Below are positions 22,451 to 33,041 of a stretch of 64,000 nt of DNA, one piece after another. Below the pieces are notes generated by a model that saw only the letters and a program-made list of their open reading frames with translations, ran no database searches and had not been told where the DNA came from. Every line of letters begins with the position of its first letter. Positions within the stretch are counted from its first letter, which is position 1. A program made the translations under genes and the position numbers. Source of the DNA: Pachysolen tannophilus NRRL Y-2460 (lineage: Eukaryota > Ascomycota > Pichiomycetes > Alaninales > Pachysolenaceae); NCBI GenBank assembly GCA_001661245.1, contig KV454011.1, forward strand, positions 461,498 through 525,497, read 5' to 3'.

Positions 22451-23785
22451 TTATTTTTTAGCTGGGGGTGGAGGATGTAATGGAGGAGCCAGGTTTCCAT
22501 TTGTAGTTTCTGACTTTTTGTTTCCAGAATTAGCGTCAAGTTCTTTAGACCTCTTAGTTTCTTCGTCAAAATAAGAACTTAAATCACTTATGGTATTATT
22601 ATACTTATTTGAAGTTTTTCTAGTCGCATGGTTATGTTGATGCGACGAAACTGGTCCACGCAGAGCTAATTGCGCACCTTCTAACGGTACGTATTGCTCG
22701 TTCCCGTTACTTGGAGGATTAGTTGCATCAGGAGAAGTTTCCGTAGTAAGATTAGTAGAATTAGTCAAAGGAGATTTCGATGGCAGCAGCAGTGCCGGTA
22801 TGAAAACGTTACGATTATCATAATTCTCAGTACTGTCAAATAAAGCTTTCCCAGGACCCAAATCAAAATCTCCTTCTTCTAAAAGTTGTTCATCTTTAAA
22901 AATGTCATTGAATCGATCATCTCCTTCTCCTGATAAAATCTCACTACTTCCATATTTTCCTATAACTTCAGGTAGTCTATGTAAAAGGCCATAACCAACA
23001 TCACAACCAAGCATTCCTTTTCCTCCCCATAATGTATTTGGTTTTAAAGTAACTGGTCTTATAACATCAAAATCATGGTTGTAAACGTATAATATAATTG
23101 TAGAATTAGAACCATTTCTCAGATGTAATGATGACACGACCCGCGACAACAAATCTTCTCCACCTGTTGCTAACAATCCATCTTGTGCTCCAACAATATA
23201 ATCCGATTGCGGTAATAATCCAGCCTGGTAAGCAGGAGAATTTTGATGGACAGAGAGAACATGCCATACAAAAGTTGACGTTATTAGAGGTGTTAATTGA
23301 ATGGATAACCCAATTTTTTTAAACAAGTTGTTAACTAATACATTATCGCTTGGATTTGCTGACGTAGTAGTAGTTGGTAATGATGGCTTATCTAGATTCA
23401 CATCTTCTAATTCACCTTCTTTCGGAAGAAATTCCTTATATGAAATAGTAACTACTCTTCTAATCCCTCCTTTGGCATTCCAGGTAATAAATCTAAGATC
23501 CTGATTATTCAGAATCAAATCGCTTAAAAATTGAGTAAATCTATTCAAATCAATTTTAATAGTATCATTACTCGCACGCTCATAAAATATTGATATTTCA
23601 TAATTGTTTATTCCTAAAATATAATCAAACCAACTTTCAAATTTCTTATTGGAAGCTATAGAATCAGGTTTCACTGCAAGCACACGAAGACCAAACTCTT
23701 CATCGCGAGCATTTTGAAAATACTTATCATTAGAACTTGATTGCAATTCAATTGTTGAAACCAATTTTTTTGCAAAAGCAAACAT
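22451..23785 (-). CDS. GRH1: Grh1, GRASP-family Golgi/ER-exit protein
   Basis: Grh1 is the yeast GRASP55/65 homologue, acting in COPII-linked transport and unconventional secretion. The 444-residue protein starts with an amphipathic segment, then two PDZ-like GRASP repeats: FGLRVLAVKPDSIASNKKFE near 31-50 and WHVLSVHQNSPAYQAGLLP near 170-188, with the LYVYNHDFDVIRPV and WGGKGMLGCDVGYG blocks that identify the family. The C-terminal 170 residues are low complexity and end in a Pro-rich tail. A run of three CTG codons near 22784-22792 would read as Ala under the CUG-Ala code. The gene is in tandem with ATG22 on the same strand. Confidence 0.94.
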   Translation of the reverse strand: MFAFAKKLVSTIELQSSSNDKYFQNARDEEFGLRVLAVKPDSIASNKKFESWFDYILGINNYEISIFYERASNDTIKIDLNRFTQFLSDLILNNQDLRFITWNAKGGIRRVVTISYKEFLPKEGELEDVNLDKPSLPTTTTSANPSDNVLVNNLFKKIGLSIQLTPLITSTFVWHVLSVHQNSPAYQAGLLPQSDYIVGAQDGLLATGGEDLLSRVVSSLHLRNGSNSTIILYVYNHDFDVIRPVTLKPNTLWGGKGMLGCDVGYGLLHRLPEVIGKYGSSEILSGEGDDRFNDIFKDEQLLEEGDFDLGPGKALFDSTENYDNRNVFIPALLLPSKSPLTNSTNLTTETSPDATNPPSNGNEQYVPLEGAQLALRGPVSSHQHNHATRKTSNKYNNTISDLSSYFDEETKRSKELDANSGNKKSETTNGNLAPPLHPPPPAKK

Positions 23786-24026
23786 CTTTTAAAAAATCAA
23801 ATAAATTTCTACTTCTTCTCTTGATGAAAAAAATGACTTAATATTTTCAATTCGATAAATATCCAATATATATAACTATATATCCATCTATATATATATT
23901 ATATATATTATATAGTAATATCGATACCATCTCAAACCAAGATGGAGGAAAGTTTTGATCCTTTATACACTCCTTTATAATGTCCTCCTCCAAACTACCA
24001 GTTGGTCAATTGAGACAATTGAGACT

Positions 24027-25865
24027 TCACAATTCACTTTCATCATCAGCAGCAACTTCTTCTGTATGATTTCCAATTCTTTGTAAAAAATCTGCTTCGT
24101 CTTTCCCTCTTTGTAAATCTAACATCTCCAATATTGGTAAACTTATGATTAATACAATCCACAAAAACCAAAAACAATGTCTAATATTATGTGTCTTATC
24201 AGTGATTAATGCCACAACCAATGGCCCAATAATTGAGCTACCTTTATCTGTTATTTGGAAAAGAGCAAAATACATACTTTCTTTCCCCTTTGGAATTAAC
24301 ATTGAAAATAAGGATCTTGAAACGGCTGCAATACCACCTAGAGAAACTCCATACCATACTGCTAATATGAAAATTTCAAAATTATGTTTTAATCCAAAAC
24401 TTTGAAAGAAAAACCCTAAAATACCATATAATGGAATTAATGAAGACCATATAATAATAATTTGTAATAATTTTTTCAATGAAAGTTTTAAAAAAGGTTG
24501 AATATAGTTTGGAATCACATAAGCACCTACTATAGCACTTAACATTGTTAATGTACCTACTACTGCTAATTGTAAAGTACTCATCGATAATTCTGTTTTT
24601 GCAAATAATATTGCTGTTGAATTTATTGTTGTTAATGAGTCAGATATGATGAACCATGAAGTTAAGAAAATAACTATATCTTTCAAGCCTGATGCTTGTC
24701 GAATGGTCTTACTTAAAGTTGACCAACCATATATTATATACTCATATGAGATTTTTAAATTATTCAAAATTGTTAATACAGTACTTTGGGATAATAACTT
24801 CAGAAGTAAATAATTTCCTTGAAAATGTTTGTTAATGGTTTGTGAAGTTATAGGTTTAACAACTAATTCTTCGTTTGCTCTTTTAGATCTTAAAAGTATT
24901 AACACTGGAATTTGGAAAATAAGCCACCAAAATCCAACAAAACATATAGCAACTTGAATTGGCCATATAGATTCTTCTGAAGAATTTGAAGATGAAGATG
25001 ATTTTCTTTTAAATTTAAGAATTACAAACATTGTTGCTAATTGTACTAATAAGGCACTTATGTAACCAGCAGAAGCACCATCACCACTAATTTTAGAAGA
25101 TATTTGACCCCTCAATAAGCCATTATCATCATTATTTGACTTTAAAGAAGGGTGACCATTTGCCAATATAGGTAAATAAGAATTACCACAAACATTTACC
25201 ACTCCAAAAAATGCATTAGTAACAATAGATAATAACGAAGAAGTATAATACATCTGTTCATCAATTAATATGAACATCATTGTTAACAATCCACCTATTA
25301 CTGCTCCACCAACTAACAACTGTTTTTTATAATGGCCTTTATCCGAAGCACCAGTTATACTTATCACAACAATAGTTTGAATAAAAACACTTATAGCAAA
25401 AGTGTATAATGCAAATGAAGAAGTATCCACATATATTGTTCCATTGAACATTGGCAAGACACATTTTTTCCATTTCTTATTAATTGGCATTGGTTGCGTT
25501 GGGGGCACTGGATCTGGTGGTTGTTCCAGTTTTGAATTACAAGTAATTGAATGATCTAATAATTTAACACCATTATCTCTTGCAATTTGTTCTAATAATA
25601 AAGGAACATAAGTACCTATACAACTTACAATAAAAGGTTCACAAGCCCAAGCATAAGCACACCAACCCAATATATCTGATTTAGTAGTATAATCTTGTTT
25701 ACCATTATGATTGATAATTTCAATCTGTTCCCTCAAAAGTGAAGATGCATTAACTCCATTATCTGGAATATGTGCTAAAAAAGGTTGATGCTCGTCAACC
25801 TCGTAACCTTCTTCCCCATATCCCCATTCATTATTTGAAGTATCAGAAGGTAAATTGACGGTCAT
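24027..25865 (-). CDS. ATG22: Atg22, vacuolar amino-acid effluxer
   Basis: Atg22 exports Leu and other amino acids from the vacuole during late autophagy. The 612-residue protein is a polytopic membrane protein of the major facilitator type. It carries the family blocks GWCAYAWACEPFIVSCIGTY near 67-86, YVDTSSFALYTFAISV near 146, TSWFIISDSLTTINSTAILF near 403, and ITDKGSSIIGPLVVALITDK near 550. The hydrophilic N-terminus contains an acidic stretch. A CACGTG-free, ACGCGT-containing promoter (25908-25913) precedes it, but I place little weight on that site. Confidence 0.95.
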   Translation of the reverse strand: MTVNLPSDTSNNEWGYGEEGYEVDEHQPFLAHIPDNGVNASSLLREQIEIINHNGKQDYTTKSDILGWCAYAWACEPFIVSCIGTYVPLLLEQIARDNGVKLLDHSITCNSKLEQPPDPVPPTQPMPINKKWKKCVLPMFNGTIYVDTSSFALYTFAISVFIQTIVVISITGASDKGHYKKQLLVGGAVIGGLLTMMFILIDEQMYYTSSLLSIVTNAFFGVVNVCGNSYLPILANGHPSLKSNNDDNGLLRGQISSKISGDGASAGYISALLVQLATMFVILKFKRKSSSSSNSSEESIWPIQVAICFVGFWWLIFQIPVLILLRSKRANEELVVKPITSQTINKHFQGNYLLLKLLSQSTVLTILNNLKISYEYIIYGWSTLSKTIRQASGLKDIVIFLTSWFIISDSLTTINSTAILFAKTELSMSTLQLAVVGTLTMLSAIVGAYVIPNYIQPFLKLSLKKLLQIIIIWSSLIPLYGILGFFFQSFGLKHNFEIFILAVWYGVSLGGIAAVSRSLFSMLIPKGKESMYFALFQITDKGSSIIGPLVVALITDKTHNIRHCFWFLWIVLIISLPILEMLDLQRGKDEADFLQRIGNHTEEVAADDESEL

Positions 25866-26534
25866 AATACATTCTATAATGAACCTATTAATTTGAAAAG
25901 AAATATAACGCGTACTTCTATTAAGGTCATATTATGGTAATTACAAAAACAATTAATTAGTAAATATATTTTTATATAGAACAGAGTAATTTTTACAAAT
26001 AGTAGGTAGTCTGCTAAATATCAAAATATCAACTATCATTTAACACATGGGACATAATGATTTAAAAGAGAAGAGCTAAAGCAGAGAAGAGAAGAGCAAA
26101 GAAAACTAATAATAACTCTAGAAAGACCATTGCTAAGATTAATATTAGAATTTTCATGGATTAAACATAGTTATGCCACGTTATCTTTAGTGGTGCTATT
26201 ATTATTTTATTTCTTAACTTGAGCTGGAATAATGGATATTCCTGAGGGGTATTTTTATTTCTTTTTTTTTTCCCCCTTGTATAGACAGACTTTACACAAT
26301 AAAAATTAGTTAATTTCATTCTTCGCCTTTTTTTTCCCTTTTCTTGAATTTATTTTTATTTCATTTGAAAGTGTAATAAGATCTTTCTTTTTTTTATGTG
26401 TGTGTGTTTTCAGCCAATTCAAAATCTCGACCTGGTCTCATTCTGCTTTCATTTCATTTTTTTTGCTTTTCTTTTACTTTTTTTTGGTAAAACATTTATA
26501 GTGTAATAGCCGCAGAGTATACGTCATTAAAACT

Positions 26535-26557
26535 CCCCTAATTCGAGGAAATAGGGG
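26535..26557. promoter_or_regulatory. Inverted CCCCTA/TAGGGG pair (STRE-like)
   Basis: CCCCTA at 26535-26540 and TAGGGG at 26552-26557 form perfect arms around an 11-bp spacer. CCCCT is the core of the stress-response element bound by Msn2/4-type zinc fingers, and C2H2 repressors of the Mig1 type also bind G-tracts like this. The pair lies about 730 bp upstream of the short-chain reductase. Confidence 0.4.
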
Positions 26558-27103
26558 GCGTGCGGCTGGAATTTGTTAGTTTTTTTTTTTTTTTTTTAAT
26601 TCGAATCTTATTACTTAATATGTTGATGACTTCAAGTGCTGAAACGTTTGAATTGTGTTTAATTCAATAAAGTCAGAAGATATAGTCAACGAGCGGGTGT
26701 TAATTGTTTGAAAGTAAAGAATTGAAAATTAGTAATTTTATATTTGTTAACCGGTACGGTACCCAATCTTTTTTTTTTATTTTTTTTACCTCAATAGAGC
26801 AAAATGTAGTTTCCCCTCATTTAGTGAAAAAAGGTGAGACTTAATAACTTGATGAAAACAACTTTAATATATTACATAAATACATCTTTTTTATAATTCT
26901 TTAATAAAGATTTATTTTTTCTTTTTCTTTTTCTTATTTTTTTATTTTTGATAGGCTATTGTTGAATTCATAATTTGTGGGGTTTTAACAATTTTACAAA
27001 AAAACATTAATACCGATAAATCATAGATACTAGGTTGAATTAATAATAATTATGTGTAACTTGATAGGGCTACAATTTAAACTTTTAATTAAGAAAAATG
27101 AAT

Positions 27104-27127
27104 GATCAAGTCTCGGATCAAGTCTCG
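27104..27127 (+). repeat. 12-bp tandem duplication with paired CGG half-sites
   Basis: GATCAAGTCTCG occurs twice in direct tandem, giving two CGG triplets in the same orientation separated by 9 bp. CGG triplets are the half-sites of fungal Zn2Cys6 activators. The element lies about 160 bp upstream of the short-chain reductase start. Confidence 0.5.
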
Positions 27128-27284
27128 GCCAATTGTTTGACAAAAATAACATAAATAGGTTAGATCTTTCGTTGAATTTGATGTTTTTTTCTTTCTTGTA
27201 TCATCTATAACATTCTTATAGAAATTCAACTTTTATTATAAATATATTTTTTATTTTTTCATTTACGTTATTTTTTTTCAAAAC

Positions 27285-28070
27285 ATGTCAGGTATTGCTA
27301 GATCGGTTTTAGTTACAGGTGCAGCACAAGGAATTGGTAGAGGAATTGCTCTTCAACTAGCAAAAGATGGATTTAATGTAACTGTAGCAGATTTACTGAG
27401 ACAAGAATCTAAGGCAGCGGTTGTTGTTAAAGAAATTGAAAAATTAGGTGTTAAAAGTCATTTTGTACCAACAGATACTTCCAAAAAGAGTCAAATTGTT
27501 AATGCGGTTGAAGAAACTTATTCCAAATTTGGTAGTTTTAACGCTATAGTTAATAATGCAGGAATTTGTCAAATTAAACCATTACTTGAAGCTACTAAAG
27601 AAGAAGCTGATATTATTTATGATATCAACATTAATGGTGTCATGTACGGTATTCAAGCTGCAGCAAATAAATTTTTAGAATTGAAACAACCGGGTAAAAT
27701 TATTAATGCTTGTTCTATTGTTGCTCACAAAGCATTCCCTATCTTGGGATTATATTCAGCTTCAAAATTTGCAGTTAGAGGCTTAACTCAAGTTGCAGCT
27801 CAAGAACTTGCACCAAAAAAAATCACTGTTAATTCTTACTGTCCTGGAATTGTTCTTACACCAATGTGGGATTTAATAGATGAAAAATTAGCAGAAGTTA
27901 ATAATGTTCCAAAAGGAGAACCTATTAAGAAATATTTGGATACTATTGCCTTAGGTAGAGGTGAAACTCCAGATGATGTTGCTGGTTTGGTTTCATTCTT
28001 AGCCAGTGAAAAGTCCGACTACATGACTGGACAAAATCTTTTAGTCGATGGAGGTATGTTCCTAATCTAA
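27285..28070 (+). CDS. Short-chain dehydrogenase, acetoin/diacetyl reductase (BudC-like)
   Basis: The 261-residue protein is a classical [13 protein letters not shown] nucleotide-binding motif near residues 11-20, NNAG near 89-92, catalytic Ser in INACSI near 142, and YSASK near 157-161. The family reaction interconverts diacetyl, acetoin and 2,3-butanediol with NAD(H). The blocks [40 protein letters not shown] and [14 protein letters not shown] match bacterial BudC-type meso-butanediol dehydrogenases closely, more so than the unrelated zinc enzyme Bdh1 of S. cerevisiae. Transfer from bacteria, now or in an ancestor, is plausible. It is intronless with its own long promoter. Substrate assignment is by family only. 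Confidence 0.82.
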   Translation: MSGIARSVLVTGAAQGIGRGIALQLAKDGFNVTVADLLRQESKAAVVVKEIEKLGVKSHFVPTDTSKKSQIVNAVEETYSKFGSFNAIVNNAGICQIKPLLEATKEEADIIYDININGVMYGIQAAANKFLELKQPGKIINACSIVAHKAFPILGLYSASKFAVRGLTQVAAQELAPKKITVNSYCPGIVLTPMWDLIDEKLAEVNNVPKGEPIKKYLDTIALGRGETPDDVAGLVSFLASEKSDYMTGQNLLVDGGMFLI

Positions 28071-28500
28071 TATGAGCTTTATCATATATCTATATCTATA
28101 TATATATATATATATTGTTTGTTATAATCAGAAACGTAGTGTAAGTTCACTTAAAATTGAATTTTTTTGGTCATTACCATGTTAAAAAAGCGCTCATTTT
28201 TAAAGCGTGTTTTTTTTTAATAAAAAAAAAAACTCAAAAATTGAAGCTGATTTATCAAGATTAAAGAAAAAAAAACTAGAAACGGAACGAAATTTCTTCT
28301 AAATATCTATCTATCTATTTTAACTATGTATGTAAAATCCAAAACCAACTAAATAATTAATTTAAGATGTTGGTTTTGGAAAATGCAGAAGAGAACGGTG
28401 AAGAACGGCCAAAAAGAAAAATAAAAAAAAAAAAAAAAAAAGTCCCTTCCGCGATACTTTTTTTATATTTCTCATATAAACAACAACACCCTACCTACTT

Positions 28501-28527
28501 AGCATAGCTAGCATAGCTAGCATAGCG
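28501..28527 (+). repeat. Three tandem 9-bp AGCATAGCT units
   Basis: AGCATAGCT occurs three times in direct tandem, the last copy ending in G. Each junction creates the palindrome GCTAGC. No coding or RNA role is visible. Confidence 0.6.
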
Positions 28528-29207
28528 GTATTCTTAACTAGTTCCCCTAAGAAAGTAGGAGGGGTACTAGCATAACTTCCTGCGGCACCCCAATAGAAAA
28601 TCACGGTGTAACATTATTGTTTAGGAGTTAAGCGTTTTCAAATTCCATACATCTATTAGTAGAAAATATTAAAGATTCCGGTAGTTTACGTAGGTAATAG
28701 GAAAAAACAAAAGAAAAGAAAAGAAAAAAAGCGTTTTGCTTTGCTTATTAAAAGTGTGTGAAATTTCACATACAAAATAAACTAAAATTATATTATTATA
28801 CATGGAATAATAAATAGGAGGACGGAAAAAAAAAAAACAACGATCATCAATTATTTTAAAATGATCTGTCAACTGGATTTCGGTGAACAGATTCATAACT
28901 GTTTACTTCAATAATAACAATAATAATAACATCAACAACAAAAAGTACAATAATAATATAATAATAATAATATTTATTATTATTATTATTATTATTTATA
29001 TGTAAAATCCTGGAGTTTGCATCTATAGAAAGACAAAGAATTTTCTTTAAGAATACGGAGAAGGATGAAATTTATCAGCCGATTTCCATATTTAGACGTT
29101 TAGTACCAATCATAAATAATATTAAATAATAAATAATATTAAATAATAAAATAAGGGACTCACTTAAAGTCGTGTATATGTGCCTATGCATCTTTCAGCT
29201 AATATTA

Positions 29208-29242
29208 GGCGGGAAGATCAATTTGATCCGAACCTACCCGCC
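29208..29242. promoter_or_regulatory. Nested palindrome upstream of HAP4-like gene
   Basis: Outer arms GGCGGG (29208-29213) and CCCGCC (29237-29242) enclose an inner near-perfect palindrome GATCAATTTGATC (29216-29228). Two dyads, one inside the other, in otherwise AT-rich DNA about 600 bp upstream of the ATG, suggest a complex transcription-factor site. Confidence 0.45.
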
Positions 29243-29840
29243 CATTTTCTTTCCCCAGCAACCTTCTGCACCAAATGCTAAAAACAAAGAAAGAATCTTT
29301 GAGGCCCTAGCAAAAAAAACATAAAAAAAAAAAAAACAAAAAAAAAAAAGAAAGCACAATTTGCGTTCCGTGGAAAGACATAATGCAATAATGCAATAAT
29401 GCACAAAAAACTGCTTACTCGAGGTCTCTCTTATTAAAGTTTCTCTGTTTAAACTATTACACTGATATTTCGTTAATATATAAAAATTTATATGTTTTCA
29501 TATATATACATAAATATATACATATATATATATATATATGTATGAATATAATATATATATATATGTATATTAATCCGTTTTCTTTTCGAAAAAAAAAAGA
29601 GAGTCGTAGTTTCATATATATTATTACTTATTATTTATTATAGTTCCTATTTATTTTATTGTCTATTTCGGGAACAGTTTTATTATTATCCCCAAATAGA
29701 AAAGACAGTATATTTAATTACGGAAAAATCACCGACAAGAGAATAACAAAAACCAAAAAAAAAAAAAAATTTAATAGTACAAGTTTTTTTTTTTCATATG
29801 ATCTCAGTTTTTAATGTGTTAAGAATATAATGGAGTCAAT

Positions 29841-32458
29841 ATGTCAACCGCTGACCATATAACTAACAACAACAGTAAGTACTTTTATTTCTATTCTTAA
29901 AAAGTGATGTGTGTTTCTTAAGTTTTCCCCTAGTCGCCGAAAAATTTTTTTTTTTTTTTTTTTTGGGTTTTTCCTTTTTCTGTATTTGTGAAGTATATAT
30001 AAAACTAACTTTTTACCCAATTTTTAACAATTTTTTTAAAAAATAATTAGTTGACAAACTTCATAATAATAGTAATAAATGTCATCATACAGCCAATGGA
30101 AGGCCAATACATAATATTCTTCATGGAACTACAACCGGCACAACCAATTATAGAATACAAAAGTTTCCTCATCCAATTTTAAAACGTCCGGTTACGAATC
30201 ATTCACAAGATCCCATGTCAATTTCTAGAAAGCCCCCCAGCTGTAATAATCTTCAAGTTTCCGCCGGCGCGAGCGCCCTCGCTTCGCGGAATACGACCAG
30301 TCATAATGGTGGTACTCGTGCTCATGCTCATATTGCTCACGCCGCCCACACCGCCAATATTTCACCGGCGGCCGCTGTGTCCGCCGCCTTGGCTCTTTCA
30401 GAAAAAAAACAAATGAATCAAAAGGATAGTAATGACAGCTCATCAATAACAATTAAGACAAGTAAAAAATGGGTTTTACCACCAAGGCCAAAACCAGGTA
30501 GAAAGCCGCTTTTGGGTGCACATTCTAGTAGTTCGACGTCACCGTCGCCATTGTCGTCGCTGTCACTGTTGTCACTGTCGCCGGCCGTATCTTCTCCTGT
30601 TTTGTCTGCAAATACAAATACAAATACAAATAAATCAAAACTGCAAAAGCAAACTCAAAAGCAAAAACAAGCACAAGCACAAACACAATCACAAAATGCT
30701 GAAAGTAGTACTGGAACAGGCTATGCAGAGCAGCTGAAAAGGAATATAGTCAAACAGGAGAATGTTCCTATTGCTCCTGCTCCTGCTCCTATTCATACTC
30801 ATACTCATACTTCTACATCTACTCCTACTCCTACTTCTAATTCTACACTTGCTTCTGCTTCTGCGTCTGTTTCTGCATCTGTTTCTGATAAGAATATGTC
30901 CAGATCTATTTCTTCTTCAAAGTCACCTGTGAAAGTACCAATTCCATCATATTCACCAGCACTGGAAACACAAAGAGTGCAACCTCAAAAAAATCAGTCT
31001 CCACTGCCATTGATTCTGGATACTGTGAAATCAAAAATCACCACAGTAAAACCTAAAGCTACATGTGGTGCAAAAAGAGGAAGAAAACCATCAAGTCTGA
31101 AAAATAAAGCAATTCAAGAACTGGTGAAAAGCAACCCATTAAAACAAGCAATTTTAAAAGTTAATGAGGAAAATTATTATTTGAAATTGGAAGTTATTAA
31201 ATTGGTGTCAGATTTGAAAAGTTTGAAAAATGAAGTCCAGGAGCAACAAAGACAGAAATCACAAGGTTTAGAAGGAAGTCCAGGCGATGATATAAATATG
31301 ACTATTACTAATCCTCAGAATCAAGTGTTGGATTCAGTTCCAATGGTTGGGAAGAGTAGTTCTAATCTCACTGAAAATAATATGACAATTTATAAACTTC
31401 ATGAATCAAATGATGGAAGTGTTGAAAAGGGAAAACAACAACAGCAACAACCACAAGAGTCACAAGAATCACAACAATTGCAAGAACAAAATTTACAAGA
31501 AGTAAGAAAAAGTAGGAAAAGAGTTCATGATGAAGATATAAATGATTTGATTGTTTCGTTGATAGATCTCAACCATTCTCAAAAACTACAAAAGAATGAA
31601 TTGAAAAATCAAGAAATACAACCTGTTTCACCTTTTACAAAAACACCTATTGATCAGAATCAAATGGGAGAGGAAGTTTTAATTGATCAGGCGCAAAATC
31701 TTAATGCTTCCCTTCAGAAAAATGTTGAAACTGTTGAAAATTTTAACAATGCTTCTAAAAGGCTGAAAGAAACTTTTAAACAGCCATTCACAAGAAATAT
31801 TCAGGAATCTACTCCAATGACGATTGACGGTACATTTGAAAATATTGCTAGTTCTCCAAATGATTTTGAGCACCTGCATATACGTGACGATGATTCAGCT
31901 GAAATTGAGTCATTGACTCCAAATTCATTACTTTCTTTGTCAAAGACAAATTCTACAATAGAAGATTTAGAGTTGGGTGAAAGTTATCACTATGGCCACT
32001 TACATGAGTCGTTATTAGGCAATGGTGATGACAACAAGAATAGGTTCAATAATTTGAAATTGTTAGACATACCTGAACTTGTAAAATTTGATTTAGACAA
32101 TGCAGCTCAAGGGGAGCAACAACAAGAGCAACTGAACTTACAAAAACAACCTAATGGAGTTAACGAAGGCGTTAATAATTTTGACTCAGATTTCACATTT
32201 TGGAAAGATGATTTATTGGGTGCAGCAGGTAGCACAAGCTCATCAAAAATTAAAAATAATTTGGTTTTTAATACCACTTCTACATTAGACGAATTAATTA
32301 TGAAAAGACAAAAGGAGAGAGAAGAAGAATTACTAAGATATGATGACCAAATTAATGATTTTTTAGATTTTAACAACAATAATGATAGTAATGACTTTTT
32401 GATTAATGATGATTGGACTTTAGATGAGTTTGACACAGAAAGTACATTCCTTATTTAA
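29841..32458 (+). CDS. HAP4: Hap4-type transcriptional activator subunit of the CCAAT-binding complex (one intron)
   Basis: Hap4 binds the Hap2/3/5 complex and activates respiratory genes. Exon 1 is 29841-29874 and exon 2 is 30051-32458. The donor is GTAAGT, the branch ACTAAC lies at 30004-30009 and the acceptor TAG ends at 30050. The joined frame gives 813 residues. The diagnostic Hap4 motif KKWVLPPRPKPGRKP lies near residues 150-164. A basic KRGRKP block followed by a leucine-rich helix near 354-412 resembles the degenerate bZIP region seen in Hap43/HapX-type proteins. Ser/Thr-, Gln- and Ala-rich stretches follow, and the acidic-aromatic C-terminus (WTLDEFDTESTFLI) looks like an activation domain. 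Whether it acts like S. cerevisiae Hap4 (respiration) or Candida Hap43 (iron) cannot be told from sequence. The 5' end is unusually GC-rich. Confidence 0.82.
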
Positions 32459-33041
32459 AATTAGGATTTTGTCCTATTGTTATTTATATATATATCTGTA
32501 TATATATATATTTATTTATTTCCCGACTACTTATATTCTTGACGTTGATTATTTATGCCATTTGGATTTTTATTGTTTTTTATTTTTATTTTATTTTGGA
32601 TGTTTACTATATTACGTTTTGTATAGATATAATGATTAACGCTATAGAAAAAAGCTCTTTGTTACATCTACACTAACCATACTATTTGTAAGATATGTAA
32701 TAACATCATGGTAATTTAAGGACTAATTGAATACCAAGTTAAAATTTGATTAACCGGACGAGACTTTACCTCTAATTTACCGATTGAACCTAATTAAAGA
32801 CTAAATGTATCTCAAGATATATATGATTTACAGGTGTAATCTAGATTTTTCAACTACTTCATAAAATATTCGGATCAATAACGATTTTGTATACATATGT
32901 ATCTATTTAGTGATTGTTTCAAGTTTATTCTGTTGTTTTCATCTTCAAAAATTTTGGTAGTTAACCGATATGATCATTTAATACATTATTTTTTTTTTTT
33001 TTTTTTTTTTTTCGTTTTATTATTTCCTTAGTCAACTCTGC
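32459..33041. other. Convergent 3' intergenic region HAP4-like/WBP1
   Basis: AT-rich sequence with TA repeats near 32486-32512 and a poly(T) tract at 32990-33013, consistent with 3' processing signals of both genes. I see nothing else. Confidence 0.55.

Larger units (their letters stand above)
25866..27284. other. Divergent promoter region ATG22/short-chain reductase
   Basis: A 1.4-kb region without genes. It contains an inverted pair of C4T-type sites at 26535-26557, a CGGTACGGTACC stretch near 26752-26763 and a perfect 12-bp tandem duplication at 27104-27127. Poly(T) tracts near 26770-26790 and 26920-26950 are typical nucleosome-excluding sequence. Most elements lie on the reductase side. 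Confidence 0.55.
28071..29840. other. Long intergenic region upstream of HAP4-like gene
   Basis: This 1.77-kb region has no gene I can support. It holds TA repeats (28080-28115 and 29504-29566), a 9-bp tandem repeat at 28501-28527, ATT/AAT microsatellites near 28910-29000 and a nested palindrome at 29208-29242. The length fits a heavily regulated transcription-factor gene downstream. Confidence 0.55.

Noticed and set aside
25908-25913. ACGCGT near ATG22 as an MCB site
   Set aside because: It lies only 43 bp upstream of the start, probably within the 5'UTR, and ATG22 has no reason to be cell-cycle controlled.
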